Shown here: positions 1-9,267 of the stretch, piece by piece
Position numbering within the stretch: the stretch's first letter is position 1
Layout: every line of letters starts with the position of its first letter
Source of the DNA: Rhodothermus sp.
Lineage (GTDB): Bacteria; Bacteroidota; Rhodothermia; Rhodothermales; Rhodothermaceae
Assembly: GCA_030950375.1 (NCBI GenBank)
Contig: JAUZRN010000013.1
Coordinates: forward strand, 1-64,000
Length of the DNA stretch: 64,000 nt
Direction of reading: 5' to 3'
The notes under the pieces: model-generated
Told to the model about the DNA's origin: nothing
What the model saw: only the letters and a program-made list of their open reading frames with translations
Databases searched by the model: none
Made by a program: the position numbers and the translations under genes

Positions 1-2336
1 CCTTTGAGCCGTTCATGTAGAGCGGGGGTAGGTCCCAGTATTTCGATCAGGTGGCCGTTGGGCGTTTGATGGCACAGGTGGCGGAAGTGTTCGGTCCAGT
101 CTTGTACCAGTTGGCGTACCCGTTCTTCTTCGGGGCCGCTGCATTCGGCGACAACAAGCCGGGTATAGGGAGGATACCCGAGTTGTTGACGTTCGGCCAG
201 CAGTGCGCGGGCCAGCCCGGCATAGTCGTGGCGGAGCAGGTAGCGAAAGACACGGTGGTCGGGATTGCGCGTCTGGAGCAGCACCTCGCCCGGCCGATCG
301 GCGCGTCCGGCACGTCCGGCCACCTGCATCAGCAGCTGAAACGTGTGCTCCTCGGCGCGGAAGTCGGGCAGCAGCAGACCTGTGTCGGCGTTGACCACGC
401 CGACGAGTGTCACACGCGGAAAATCCAGTCCTTTTGCAACCATCTGGGTGCCGAGCAGGATGTCGGCCTCACCCCGGGCGAAGCGGTCAAGCAGGCGATG
501 ATGGGCTCGACGGCCGCGGGTGGTATCAAGGTCCATGCGAAGCACGCGGGCCTCGGGAAACAGCTGGTGCAGTGCTTCTTCGACGCGCTGGGTTCCGGTG
601 CCCAGCGGCTCCAGCGTCGCAGTGCCGCATTGCGGACACTTGCCCGGATGCCGGGTGGCGTATCCGCAGTAATGACAGCGTAGTTGATGATGCACTTTAT
701 GGTAGGTGAGTGTGACAGAGCAATGCGGACAATGGGGCGACCAGCCGCAGGCCGTGCATTCCAGCACGGGGGCAAAGCCTCGGCGATTCTGCAGGAGGAT
801 TATCTGCTCGCGTCGCTCTAAGCGGCGCGCAATGGCCTGGATCAGCGGGGGCGCCAGCGGGTTGCCGTTTGTCCGTCGCGTGTGGCGCAGGTCGACAAGA
901 CGGACGTGGGGCAGCCGTACCGGTGTAGCACCGGCGGTTGGTGCTCGCCGACGCATCTCGAGCAGGGTATACTTACCCCGGCGAGCATTCAGATAGCTCT
1001 CGAGGCTGGGCGTGGCCGATCCCAGCACACATACCGCCTGGTTCAGGTGAGCGCGATAGACGGCCACGTCACGGGCATGGTAACGCGGAGCCGGGTCAAA
1101 CTGCTTGTAGGAGCGTTCATGTTCTTCGTCGACAACGATCAGGCCCAGGTTTTCCAGAGGGGCTAATATGGCCGAGCGAGGACCAATCACGATCGGATAG
1201 CGGCCGGATCGAAGCAGACGCCAGGTGTCGTAACGTTCCCCGTCACTCATCTGGGAGTGCAGCACGGCCACTTCGTCGCCAAAGTGGGCGCGAAATCGGC
1301 GAACTGTCTGCGGCGTCAGCGCGATTTCGGGGACCAGAATGATACCTGTGCGTCCCTGTGCGCGCACGCGTTTCAGGGCAGCGATGTAGACTTCGGTTTT
1401 ACCGCTACCGGTGATACCGTGTAGTAGAAACGTTTCGAAGCGTCGCGCTTCAATTGCCTTGAGGATGCGGTCCAGGGCGGTCTGCTGCTCCGGATGGAAC
1501 GTGACTGGTGTGGGAGGGGGGACTGGCTCGGCTTCCAGGGGCGAGCGGATCACTTCCTTTTCAACCAGCTCCAGTACGCCCTGGGCGACCAACCGGCGCA
1601 GCGTAGCGGTGGTGGCTTCAGCACGGGCGAGGAGGATAGTCTGAGAGGGTTCAGGTACGCCTTCCTGTTGCAGTGCCTGTAAGGCCCGCACAAGCATGCG
1701 CTGACGGGCGCCGCGTAGTGTACGCAGTAGTTGCTCCTGCGCAGTGAGGGTTCGGTAGGCCGGGGCAAAGCGGACGTAGCGTTCCTTTTTGATCTGAACG
1801 CGTGGCGCTTCAAGGACTTCTTCAAACTGCAGCCAACCGTTTGCAGCCAGTCGATGCAGCAGGCTGTAAGGAACCGTTCCCAGTTCCTGGCGCAGTCGGC
1901 GAACAGTAATGCCGGGATGGGCCGTCACAAATTGGAGCACGGCTTGTGCACGGTCGCTCAACGGTTCCGTGGGTGGGGTACCGGGATACAGGCGGCGGCG
2001 GCTTTCAATGTCAAGGCCGGGTGGCAAGGCCGCACGGATAACCTCGCCCCAGCCACACACGTAGTAGTCGGCCATCCAGCGTGTCAACCGGAGTAATTCG
2101 TCGGTGAGCGCCGGCTGGTCGTCCAGTACGTCCAGCATAGGCTTCAGCGGGGAGGGAAGCGGGTCGGGCGGTGGTGCTGGCACCACCACACCGGTCAGCT
2201 GGCGCCGGCCAAAAGGGACCAGTACCCGACACCCTGGACGTACGGCATACTGCCATTCTGGAGGCACCTGGTAGGTAAAGACCTGCGGCAGTGGCAGGGG
2301 AAGCGCAACCTGCACGATGTTAGGGGAGGATGTCAT
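1..2336 (-). CDS. priA: Primosomal protein N' (PriA helicase), C-terminus cut by window edge
   Basis: PriA is a superfamily 2 DNA helicase that recognises stalled or collapsed replication forks and reloads the replicative helicase. The reverse strand is open from the ATG at 2336 to the window edge (about 778 codons), so only the extreme C-terminus can be missing. The N-terminus contains VALPLPLPQVFTYQVP, typical of the PriA 3'-DNA-binding domain. A Walker A motif (GITGSGKT) lies near 1390-1420 and a DEE(H) Walker B near 1127-1140. Cys pairs such as CHYCGY and KCPQC near 610-690 are the zinc-binding insertion of this family. It lies 16 nt downstream of rpe and is probably co-transcribed with nuoH and rpe. 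Confidence 0.95.
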   Translation of the reverse strand, partial: MTSSPNIVQVALPLPLPQVFTYQVPPEWQYAVRPGCRVLVPFGRRQLTGVVVPAPPPDPLPSPLKPMLDVLDDQPALTDELLRLTRWMADYYVCGWGEVIRAALPPGLDIESRRRLYPGTPPTEPLSDRAQAVLQFVTAHPGITVRRLRQELGTVPYSLLHRLAANGWLQFEEVLEAPRVQIKKERYVRFAPAYRTLTAQEQLLRTLRGARQRMLVRALQALQQEGVPEPSQTILLARAEATTATLRRLVAQGVLELVEKEVIRSPLEAEPVPPPTPVTFHPEQQTALDRILKAIEARRFETFLLHGITGSGKTEVYIAALKRVRAQGRTGIILVPEIALTPQTVRRFRAHFGDEVAVLHSQMSDGERYDTWRLLRSGRYPIVIGPRSAILAPLENLGLIVVDEEHERSYKQFDPAPRYHARDVAVYRAHLNQAVCVLGSATPSLESYLNARRGKYTLLEMRRRAPTAGATPVRLPHVRLVDLRHTRRTNGNPLAPPLIQAIARRLERREQIILLQNRRGFAPVLECTACGWSPHCPHCSVTLTYHKVHHQLRCHYCGYATRHPGKCPQCGTATLEPLGTGTQRVEEALHQLFPEARVLRMDLDTTRGRRAHHRLLDRFARGEADILLGTQMVAKGLDFPRVTLVGVVNADTGLLLPDFRAEEHTFQLLMQVAGRAGRADRPGEVLLQTRNPDHRVFRYLLRHDYAGLARALLAERQQLGYPPYTRLVVAECSGPEEERVRQLVQDWTEHFRHLCHQTPNGHLIEILGPTPALHERLK

Positions 2337-2352
2337 AGCCAGGGCGCTGGCC

Positions 2353-3027
2353 TCAGGCTTCCAGTAGCAGTGCCTGACGGAAGGCAGCCACATTCTGGGC
2401 GACAGGCCTGTGCGGGTTAAAGATGGCACTGCCGGCCACGATCACCGTGGCACCTGCCCGTACCACTTCGGCCACATTGTGCGGATAAATACCCCCGTCG
2501 ACTTCAATGTAGGCATGCGATCCAATGGCGTTCAGCATTCGACGCAGTCGCCGGACCTTGTGGGTGCTGGAAGAGATGTACGTCTGACCACCAAAGCCCG
2601 GATCGACGGTCATCAGCAGGATCAGATCGACCAGCGGCAACACTTCCTCCAGAGCGGTAAGCGGTGTGGCCGGGTTGAGTGCTACGCCGACCTTTTTACC
2701 CAGTTTGCGAATCATATCAAGGGCGCGGTGCAGGTGAGGGGTGGCTTCCACGTGCACGGTGAGTACATCGGCGCCTGCCTGCGCGAAGTCGTCCAGAAAG
2801 CGTTCGGGCTGCTCCACCATTAGATGTACGTCCAGCACAGCGCCCAGTTCATCCGCCAACGGACGAAGGGCCTCGACCACCAGAGGACCCATCGTAATGT
2901 TGGGTACAAAGTGGCCGTCCATCACATCGATGTGGATCCAGTCGGCTCCCGCTTCCAGCGCCTCGCGGCACTGTTCTCCCAGCCGTGCAAAGTCGGCCGA
3001 CAGAATGGATGGCGCGAGAAGGATCAT
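2353..3027 (-). CDS. rpe: Ribulose-phosphate 3-epimerase
   Basis: This cytoplasmic TIM-barrel enzyme interconverts D-ribulose 5-phosphate and D-xylulose 5-phosphate in the pentose phosphate pathway. The 224-residue length is normal. It starts with the family signature LAPSILSADFARLGEQ and contains IHIDVMDGHFVPNIT (metal-binding His and catalytic Asp), HLMVEQPE, MTVDPGFGGQ and EVDGGI (second catalytic Asp). The ATG follows the nuoH stop codon by 3 nt, and priA follows after 16 nt. The three genes look like one transcription unit although their functions are unrelated. Confidence 0.97.
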   Translation of the reverse strand: MILLAPSILSADFARLGEQCREALEAGADWIHIDVMDGHFVPNITMGPLVVEALRPLADELGAVLDVHLMVEQPERFLDDFAQAGADVLTVHVEATPHLHRALDMIRKLGKKVGVALNPATPLTALEEVLPLVDLILLMTVDPGFGGQTYISSSTHKVRRLRRMLNAIGSHAYIEVDGGIYPHNVAEVVRAGATVIVAGSAIFNPHRPVAQNVAAFRQALLLEA

Positions 3028-3030
3028 GGA

Positions 3031-4056
3031 TCAGGCAAACAGCGCCACGCCGAGGGCAATGAGGATGACGTTGGCCAGCCCAATGGGCAGCAGGTACTTC
3101 CAACCCAGCGTCATGAGCTGGTTGTACTTGAAACGCGGGAAGGTCCAGCGCACCCAGATGTACAGGAAGGCAAAAAAGCACGTTTTTGCCAGCAACGACA
3201 GGAACTGCAGCACGCCCAGCAGCAAGCTTCCTTCCAGGGTCGGGAAGGCTTTCAGCAGGAGCGGCTCAAACGGCACCAGATAACCTCCGAAAAAGAGCGT
3301 AGCAATCACAAACGAAGCAACAAACAGGTTCACATACTCCGCCAGGAAGAACATGCCGAATTTCATGCCACTGTACTCGGTATGATACCCGCCGACGAGC
3401 TCCTGCTCGGCCTCGGGCAGGTCGAACGGCAAGCGGTTCGTCTCGGCAAAAGCCGTGACGATGAAAATCAGGGCCCCGATCGGGTTGGTAAACACGTGCC
3501 AGCCAAGGATCGCCCATCCATCACGCTGGGCTTCAACAAGGGCGCTAACGTTGAGCGTGCCGGCCTGGAGGATCACAGACAGCACGGCCGTACCCATAGC
3601 CAGCTCATAGGAGATCATCTGGGCAGAAGAACGCAGGCCTCCCAGTAGCGAGTACTTACTGTTGGAGCTCCAGCCGGCCAGCGTAATGCCGTAGACGCTG
3701 ATCGACGTGAGGGCCAGGATGGCCAGCACCCCTACGTCGATGTCGGCAATCACCACACCTCGGGCAAAAGGAATGAGCGCGGGCACTGTCATAGCAATCG
3801 TTACCATGATCATGGGGGCCAGCGCATGAATAAACCGGTTGGCCTGAGCCGGAATGATGTCTTCTTTAAAAAGCAGCTTGACGACGTCTGCAAACGGCTG
3901 CAGAAAACCGGCAGGACCCACACGGTTAGGACCTGGCCGTTGTTGAATGAAGCCTGAAATCTTACGCTCGGCATAGACCAGCACCGAAGCAGTTAGCAGC
4001 ATCGCGTTGATGATCAGAAAAGCAATCAGGGCAGTCCAGTACAGCGGCAGGTCCAT
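3031..4056 (-). CDS. nuoH: NADH-quinone oxidoreductase subunit H
   Basis: NuoH (Nqo8) is the membrane subunit that joins the peripheral arm of complex I to the proton-pumping arm and forms part of the quinone-binding chamber. The 341-residue product is strongly hydrophobic with about eight helices. It carries the conserved YAERKISGFIQQRPGPNRVGP segment near residues 28-50 and the acidic loop FAETNRLPFDLPEAEQELV near 200-220. It is separated from nuoG by a gene on the opposite strand, so it is not in the nuoA-G operon. From memory, R. marinus complex I was described with nqo8 as an independent gene, which fits. The start is the ATG at 4056. Confidence 0.97.
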   Translation of the reverse strand: MDLPLYWTALIAFLIINAMLLTASVLVYAERKISGFIQQRPGPNRVGPAGFLQPFADVVKLLFKEDIIPAQANRFIHALAPMIMVTIAMTVPALIPFARGVVIADIDVGVLAILALTSISVYGITLAGWSSNSKYSLLGGLRSSAQMISYELAMGTAVLSVILQAGTLNVSALVEAQRDGWAILGWHVFTNPIGALIFIVTAFAETNRLPFDLPEAEQELVGGYHTEYSGMKFGMFFLAEYVNLFVASFVIATLFFGGYLVPFEPLLLKAFPTLEGSLLLGVLQFLSLLAKTCFFAFLYIWVRWTFPRFKYNQLMTLGWKYLLPIGLANVILIALGVALFA

Positions 4057-4285
4057 TGTATCAGGACGGTTGATTTCCAGCAGTTTGCGTTCAGTGGCTT
4101 GCTTTCAGTCCGGACAAGCCGTAACATCGAAAAGTACACCGACGAAGGGCTGATGTGCAACTGTCGAAGGCGGCGTGGGCGTGCTCCCAGAGCTTTTGAG
4201 CGAGATTTCAACGCCGCGTAACCTCTGGCCAGCCCTTCCGTAAAAGAACGATCAGCTTTTTCGTTCACCAGCCCGCTTCGAGATT
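4057..4285. promoter_or_regulatory. Divergent intergenic region between nuoH and the S9 peptidase gene
   Basis: These 229 bp lie between two divergently read genes and must hold the promoter for the nuoH-rpe-priA unit and that for the peptidase. I see no convincing operator palindrome or Shine-Dalgarno. The short open frame on the reverse strand here has no recognisable features and is treated as non-coding. Confidence 0.4.
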
Positions 4286-7018
4286 ATGGTTCGCTGGGTC
4301 TTTCTGCTGAGTTTTGTCCTGACGCTGACGATGCCTCTTCAGGCGCAGGTTCCGCCACGCCCATACCTGGATCAGTTGCCCCCGCTGCTGGACCGTGAGC
4401 TATTCTTTGGCGATCCAGAGATCTCAGGCGCGCAGCTTTCACCAGATGGTCGATGGCTCACTTTCCTTAAGCCGTACAACGGGGTGCGTAATATCTGGAT
4501 TAAGGCGCTCAATGAGCCCTTCGAGGCAGCTCGACCACTGACGGCCGACGAGCGGCCTGTGCCCGGTTACTTCTGGAGCCAAGATAGCCGCTATGTACTC
4601 TATGTGCAGGACAAAGGGGGAAATGAAGACTTTCACGTCTACGCCGTCGATCCGACCAGCCCTCCAGACCCCGAGACCGGAGTACCGCCCGCGCGTGATC
4701 TGACACCTTACGAAAACACACGCGCGATCATCTATGCCGTCCCCGAAGCGACACCGGGGCAAATTCTGGTGGGGCTGAACGACCGGGATCCGCGCTGGCA
4801 CGACGTGTACCGGATCGACCTGGCCACTGGCGAGCGTACACTCGTGCTCAAAAACGAGCAGGAACTGGCCGGTTTTACGTTTGATCTGGAGGGACGCCTG
4901 CGGCTGGCTGTGCGCATTACGGAAGAGGGAAGCACGGAGATTCTGCGCGTGGACGGAGATGCACTGGTGCCGGTTTATACCTGCTCGGTGGAGGAATCCT
5001 GTGCTCCCTTGCGCTTTCACCGGGATGGACGGCGGGTCTATCTGACAACAAATCAGGGCGATCGGGATCTGGTCGAATTGGTATTGTTTGATCTGGAGAC
5101 GGGCGAAGAGACGTTTGTAGAGCGCGATCCGGAAGGGGAAGTAGACTTTGGGGGCGCAGTATTCTCAGATCGCACGGAAGAGCTGATCGCCACCTACTAC
5201 GTGGGCGACCGGCTTCGCATTTATCCCAGGACGGAGGAGCTGGCGCAGGATCTGGAATTTCTCCGATCGCAGCTTCCGGAAGGCGAGCTGTATCTGGGAT
5301 CGACGACCGAAGATGAGCGGCTGGTGCTTGTCACGGTACAGCGCGATGTGGATCCCGGTGCCGTGTACCTTTATGATCGGCAGCGGCGTCGGGTAGAGCT
5401 GCTCTACCGAAGCCGGCCGGAGTTGCCTACCGAGTATCTGGCGCCTATGCAGCCCATTCGTTACCGAGCACGGGATGGCGTGGAGATTCCGGCGTACCTG
5501 ACCTTGCCCCGTGGCGTTGAGCCAAAGGGCTTGTCGGCCGTGGTGCTGGTGCATGGAGGCCCCTGGGCACGCGACACATGGGGTTATAATGCCCTGGCTC
5601 AGTTCCTGGCCAACCGAGGCTATGCGGTGCTGCAGCCTAACTTCCGGGGATCGGCCGGCTACGGTAAGGCTTTTCTCAACGCGGGTAACAAGCAGTGGGG
5701 CACGGGGGTGATGCAGCACGATGTCACGGACGGCGTGCGTTACCTGATCGAAAGTGGCATCGCCGACTCGAACTATATCGCTATTATGGGAGGCTCCTAC
5801 GGCGGCTATGCTACGCTTGCCGGGCTTACCTTCACGCCTGAGCTCTACGCAGCTGGTGTATCGATCGTAGGGCCCTCGAATCTGCTCACGCTGTTGAAGA
5901 CGATCCCCCCTTACTGGGCGGCTGCCCGACGCATCTTCGACACGCGGGTGGGGAATCCAGATGACCCAGCCGACCGAGAGCGGTTGAAGGCCCAGTCGCC
6001 GTTCTACCACGCCGATCGTATTCGCGCCCCATTGCTGGTCATTCAGGGGGCAAACGACCCGCGTGTCAAAAAGACCGAAAGTGATCAGATCGTGGTGGCC
6101 GCCCGGGATAATGGGGTGGAAGTGGCCTACATGGTGGCACCGGATGAGGGCCATGGTTTCCGGGGGGAAATGAACCGCCTGGCCATGATCGCTGCGATTG
6201 AGCGGTTTCTGGCACGCCATCTGGGCGGGCGCTATCAGGAGGAGATGGATCCGGAGCTGGAAGCCCACCTGGATTCGCTCATGGTGGATCCGGCCACGGT
6301 TACACTCCCCGATACGCTGGCGTTGGCGAAAGCGCTGCAGACCCCCCTTCCAGCGGCGGACGGTAGCCGAATTCGTCCGGCCACGATGCGCTATGAGACC
6401 ACGATCCAGACGCAGGGGCAGCAGTTTACGCTTAGCTCCAGGCGCACGGTGCAGATTGCCCGGTTGGATGGGCGTGCGGTCTGGATGGTGGTCGATCATG
6501 TACGTATGCCTATGGGAGAAACCAGGGATACGTCGTGGGTAGACCAGCACACACTCCGGCCCCTCCGACGTTCGGTGCGGGGCATGGGCACGCTGGTGTT
6601 GAACTACGCAGACGATCGGATCACCGGCCGCATGCAATCTCCGATGGGGGCTATAGCTGTGAAAAAAACACTGGAGGCGCCAGTAGTGGGCGACGGGGGA
6701 GCCTTTGATCTGTACGTGGCTGGTTTGCCGCTGGAGGAAGGATTTGCTGCCACGTTGCGCGTGTTCAACCCGCAGCAGCAGGAGGTGCGGCCTATAAGGT
6801 TGCAGGTAACCGGCACGCAGACGCTGGAGACGCCGGCCGGCACGTTCGAAGTCTATGTCGTCCGTCTGGAAATGCTTGATGGTGGCCCCGGCGGGGGCAC
6901 GTTGCATGTGCTCCGGGACGCCCCTCACTTCAGTGTGCTGAGCGAGCTCCAGTTGCCGGCGCAGATGGGGGGCGGCACTGCCGTGACGCGCCTGATAGCG
7001 CTGGAGATGAAGCCATAG
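4286..7018 (+). CDS. Secreted S9 family prolyl oligopeptidase with extra C-terminal domain
   Basis: This is a serine peptidase of the prolyl oligopeptidase family (S9), which cleaves oligopeptides. A signal peptide ([16 protein letters not shown]) points to export. Residues about 30-390 form the beta-propeller, with repeats such as [10 protein letters not shown] and [11 protein letters not shown]. Residues 400-660 form the alpha/beta hydrolase domain. The catalytic triad is visible as Ser504 in GGSYGGY, Asp591 in GANDPR and His623 in DEGHGF. At 910 residues it is about 250 longer than usual. The extra C-terminal part looks like a beta-sheet domain of the DUF3108 kind (my impression), with [13 protein letters not shown] and [15 protein letters not shown]. 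The gene runs against its nuo neighbours and splits nuoH from nuoG. Confidence 0.92.
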   Translation: MVRWVFLLSFVLTLTMPLQAQVPPRPYLDQLPPLLDRELFFGDPEISGAQLSPDGRWLTFLKPYNGVRNIWIKALNEPFEAARPLTADERPVPGYFWSQDSRYVLYVQDKGGNEDFHVYAVDPTSPPDPETGVPPARDLTPYENTRAIIYAVPEATPGQILVGLNDRDPRWHDVYRIDLATGERTLVLKNEQELAGFTFDLEGRLRLAVRITEEGSTEILRVDGDALVPVYTCSVEESCAPLRFHRDGRRVYLTTNQGDRDLVELVLFDLETGEETFVERDPEGEVDFGGAVFSDRTEELIATYYVGDRLRIYPRTEELAQDLEFLRSQLPEGELYLGSTTEDERLVLVTVQRDVDPGAVYLYDRQRRRVELLYRSRPELPTEYLAPMQPIRYRARDGVEIPAYLTLPRGVEPKGLSAVVLVHGGPWARDTWGYNALAQFLANRGYAVLQPNFRGSAGYGKAFLNAGNKQWGTGVMQHDVTDGVRYLIESGIADSNYIAIMGGSYGGYATLAGLTFTPELYAAGVSIVGPSNLLTLLKTIPPYWAAARRIFDTRVGNPDDPADRERLKAQSPFYHADRIRAPLLVIQGANDPRVKKTESDQIVVAARDNGVEVAYMVAPDEGHGFRGEMNRLAMIAAIERFLARHLGGRYQEEMDPELEAHLDSLMVDPATVTLPDTLALAKALQTPLPAADGSRIRPATMRYETTIQTQGQQFTLSSRRTVQIARLDGRAVWMVVDHVRMPMGETRDTSWVDQHTLRPLRRSVRGMGTLVLNYADDRITGRMQSPMGAIAVKKTLEAPVVGDGGAFDLYVAGLPLEEGFAATLRVFNPQQQEVRPIRLQVTGTQTLETPAGTFEVYVVRLEMLDGGPGGGTLHVLRDAPHFSVLSELQLPAQMGGGTAVTRLIALEMKP

Positions 7019-7088
7019 ACAGCGCGTACCTCTGGGCGCCGTGAGCGGTAGCTACAGCGCTGCAGCTCACGGCGCTGGGCCCAGAGAT

Positions 7089-8819
7089 TTACACCTCGGC
7101 GCCGATTTCGACGAGGCGGACACCTTCCAGGCCCATGGCTTCGTAGGTAGCTCCGGCAAAGGCCGGGATCGTTTCCGCGATCTCCTGCATGATGTATTTC
7201 GGGCCTTTGTAGCGCAGCGGATGGCCCAGCCGCTCGGCGACTTCCGGCAGGATCTCCCAGCTCGGCTTGCAGTCCACCTGGTGTTGCTCATTGTACCAGC
7301 GGTCGTAGGGCGTGCCGTGCTGATCCAGGCGACTTTTGCCGATTTCGCGCATGAGCACGCGATTGACGGTGCGGATGGCTTTGGCGGGACGCACGCGCTG
7401 CGCATGCCCGTCGCAATTGACGTAGGTACCGATGGTTTCGACGACCGTGGCGGCTGGCAGGGCTACGTCAGCCACCGCCAGCGTCTGGTTGGTAGTGTTG
7501 TAGTAGTGCAGGATGACCGGAATGTCAGCCAGCGCCTCGGCTGAGAAGAGTCCGGAGCCGACGGGGTCGTCTTCGAGCACGTACACGGCCTGGATTTCGC
7601 CACTTTCGAGCCGACTCCGTACGAGGGCTTCATCGACGGGCAGGATGCCCAGCCGCTGGCATCCCTGCGCGTTGGGCGTGCGGTCGTCGGTGCGAAGCCA
7701 GCCATCGCCGTGGCCGGGTTCGATATGGGGGATGTAGACGGGCGTATCGGCACCCAGCGCTTCCGCCAGACGCTTGAGCAGATAGTTGTCTTCGACCGTA
7801 GCGTAGGCCGATCCCAGAAACAGGATGCGCCGACCTTCGATACCTGCAAGCAGGGTGGCTGCCCGATCATAGGCTTCTTCCCAGCTTACGCGCACCAGCC
7901 GGCCGTCTCGTCGCACTTCGGGACCGTCCGGGCGGTTTTCGTTGAAGCGATGATAGTCGAGCCGGTCTTCGTCGGGCAGCCAGTAGTCGTTGACGGCCGT
8001 GTTGGCGCGGGGCGTGATCTCGACAATCAGGTTGTCACGCACCCAGTAGTAACAGTTGGAGCCCTTTGCGTTGGTGATCGTGATCGAGGGAGTGGCGCTC
8101 ATCTCCCAGGGACGCGCCTTAAAGCGTGCATCAATGGAGGTGAGCGCGCCCACCGGGCACAGGTCGATCACGTTCATGGAATACGGGTCGTCAAATTCCA
8201 CGCCCGGCGGCGTGATGGGATAGTTTTTGACCCCGCGTTCGATAATGGTCAGCTGGTGGCTCTTGGAGATCTCGTCTGTAAAGCGGACGCAGCGCGTGCA
8301 ATTAATGCACCGCTCGGCGTCGAGCATAACGCGGGGGCCTAGCTTGACTCGCTTGGGTTTGTGCACCTTGAGAAACTCGAAGCGAGAGCCTTCCGGACCG
8401 TACTTGTACGCCTGGTTCTGAAGGGGGCACTTGCCGGCCTGATCACAGATCGGGCAGTCAAGCGGATGGTTGATCAGCAAAAATTCCAGATTGTCGCGCT
8501 GGGCGCGTGCTACTTTTTCGCTGGTGCGATGGGTTCTGACCACCATCCCGTCGGCCATGTCGAGCGAGCAGCTCGTCTGCAGCTTGGGCATAAACTGGAT
8601 GACGGGGTGGCCGTTTTCGTCCAGCTTCGGCTTACCGGTTTCCCGATCGATCACCGGCATACCCACTTCTACCAGACACTGACGGCAGTTGGCCGGAATC
8701 GACAGTGCCGGATGATAGCAAAAGTGGGGGAGCTCAATGCCATGATCCAGGCAGAACTGAAGCAACTTGGGCCGTCCTTCAAATTCGTAAACCGTGCCGT
8801 CTATGGTGATCCGGGGCAT
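7089..8819 (-). CDS. nuoG: NADH-quinone oxidoreductase subunit G
   Basis: NuoG (Nqo3) carries several Fe-S clusters that pass electrons from NuoF toward NuoB. The 576-residue protein begins with a 2Fe-2S ferredoxin domain (CYHPALS, then CRQC). It continues with the His/Cys 4Fe-4S site (DCPICDQAGKCPLQ) and a CINCTRCVRF cluster, then a molybdopterin-oxidoreductase-like domain. In that domain the usual CxxCxxxC of the extra cluster N7 is absent: only one Cys is seen (SNCYYW), with DYWLPDEDR where a Cys is expected. It is much shorter than the roughly 900-residue E. coli protein. I chose ATG 8819 over the upstream TTG at 8840, which would overlap the preceding gene. Last gene of the nuo operon. 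Confidence 0.95.
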   Translation of the reverse strand: MPRITIDGTVYEFEGRPKLLQFCLDHGIELPHFCYHPALSIPANCRQCLVEVGMPVIDRETGKPKLDENGHPVIQFMPKLQTSCSLDMADGMVVRTHRTSEKVARAQRDNLEFLLINHPLDCPICDQAGKCPLQNQAYKYGPEGSRFEFLKVHKPKRVKLGPRVMLDAERCINCTRCVRFTDEISKSHQLTIIERGVKNYPITPPGVEFDDPYSMNVIDLCPVGALTSIDARFKARPWEMSATPSITITNAKGSNCYYWVRDNLIVEITPRANTAVNDYWLPDEDRLDYHRFNENRPDGPEVRRDGRLVRVSWEEAYDRAATLLAGIEGRRILFLGSAYATVEDNYLLKRLAEALGADTPVYIPHIEPGHGDGWLRTDDRTPNAQGCQRLGILPVDEALVRSRLESGEIQAVYVLEDDPVGSGLFSAEALADIPVILHYYNTTNQTLAVADVALPAATVVETIGTYVNCDGHAQRVRPAKAIRTVNRVLMREIGKSRLDQHGTPYDRWYNEQHQVDCKPSWEILPEVAERLGHPLRYKGPKYIMQEIAETIPAFAGATYEAMGLEGVRLVEIGAEV

Positions 8820-8826
8820 GGTGCAT

Positions 8827-9264
8827 TCAGGTTTGATCAATCAGTTGATGGAGCGCCGGACGGTAATCTTGATAGACAACCAGGTCGTAGATGTAATGGT
8901 TAAGCATGCGGTAGGCAAACAGGAAAACGCCCAGCCGGGCATAGCGAAAGCCCCAGTAAGGGGCCGAGAGCGACAAAAACGCAGTGGGAAAGAGTACGTA
9001 ATCGGGCAGCGGAATGCGAAAGATGGCAGCCACCAGTAGCAGTACGATGGCCAGAAAACCAAAAATCATCCCCGCCATGGCCCAGGCACGGTAGCGGTGC
9101 AGCTGAGCCATACGCCGTTCGATAAAATTCGGGTCCAGAAAGCGAGGGAGCTCTTCGCGATTCATGCGCAGAGCCACCTCGCCGAGGTCGGGCAGCAGGA
9201 CCCGTACGGTCTCCTCGAAGAGGAGATCGTTGAGCGAAGGTGGATAGATGTCGTCCTTTTTCAT
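8827..9264 (-). CDS. Small membrane protein of unknown function between nuoF and nuoG
   Basis: I do not recognise this 145-residue protein. Residues 1-60 are charged and soluble (LNDLLFEETVRVLLPDLGEVAL). Two hydrophobic stretches follow, about 61-83 and 87-106, and then an aromatic C-terminal segment (FLFAYRMLNHYIYDLVVY). It starts 3 nt after the nuoF stop and ends 7 nt before the nuoG ATG, so it is translated within the complex I operon. No cofactor ligand is visible: there are no Cys residues. It could be an accessory or assembly factor of complex I that anchors the peripheral arm to the membrane, but only the position supports that. Confidence 0.85.
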   Translation of the reverse strand: MKKDDIYPPSLNDLLFEETVRVLLPDLGEVALRMNREELPRFLDPNFIERRMAQLHRYRAWAMAGMIFGFLAIVLLLVAAIFRIPLPDYVLFPTAFLSLSAPYWGFRYARLGVFLFAYRMLNHYIYDLVVYQDYRPALHQLIDQT

Positions 9265-9267
9265 CCT

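Noticed and set aside
5165-6928. 587-codon frame opposite the S9 peptidase gene
   Set aside because: The peptidase triad and fold are clear on the plus strand; the reverse frame is rich in R, H and P and has no recognisable domain.
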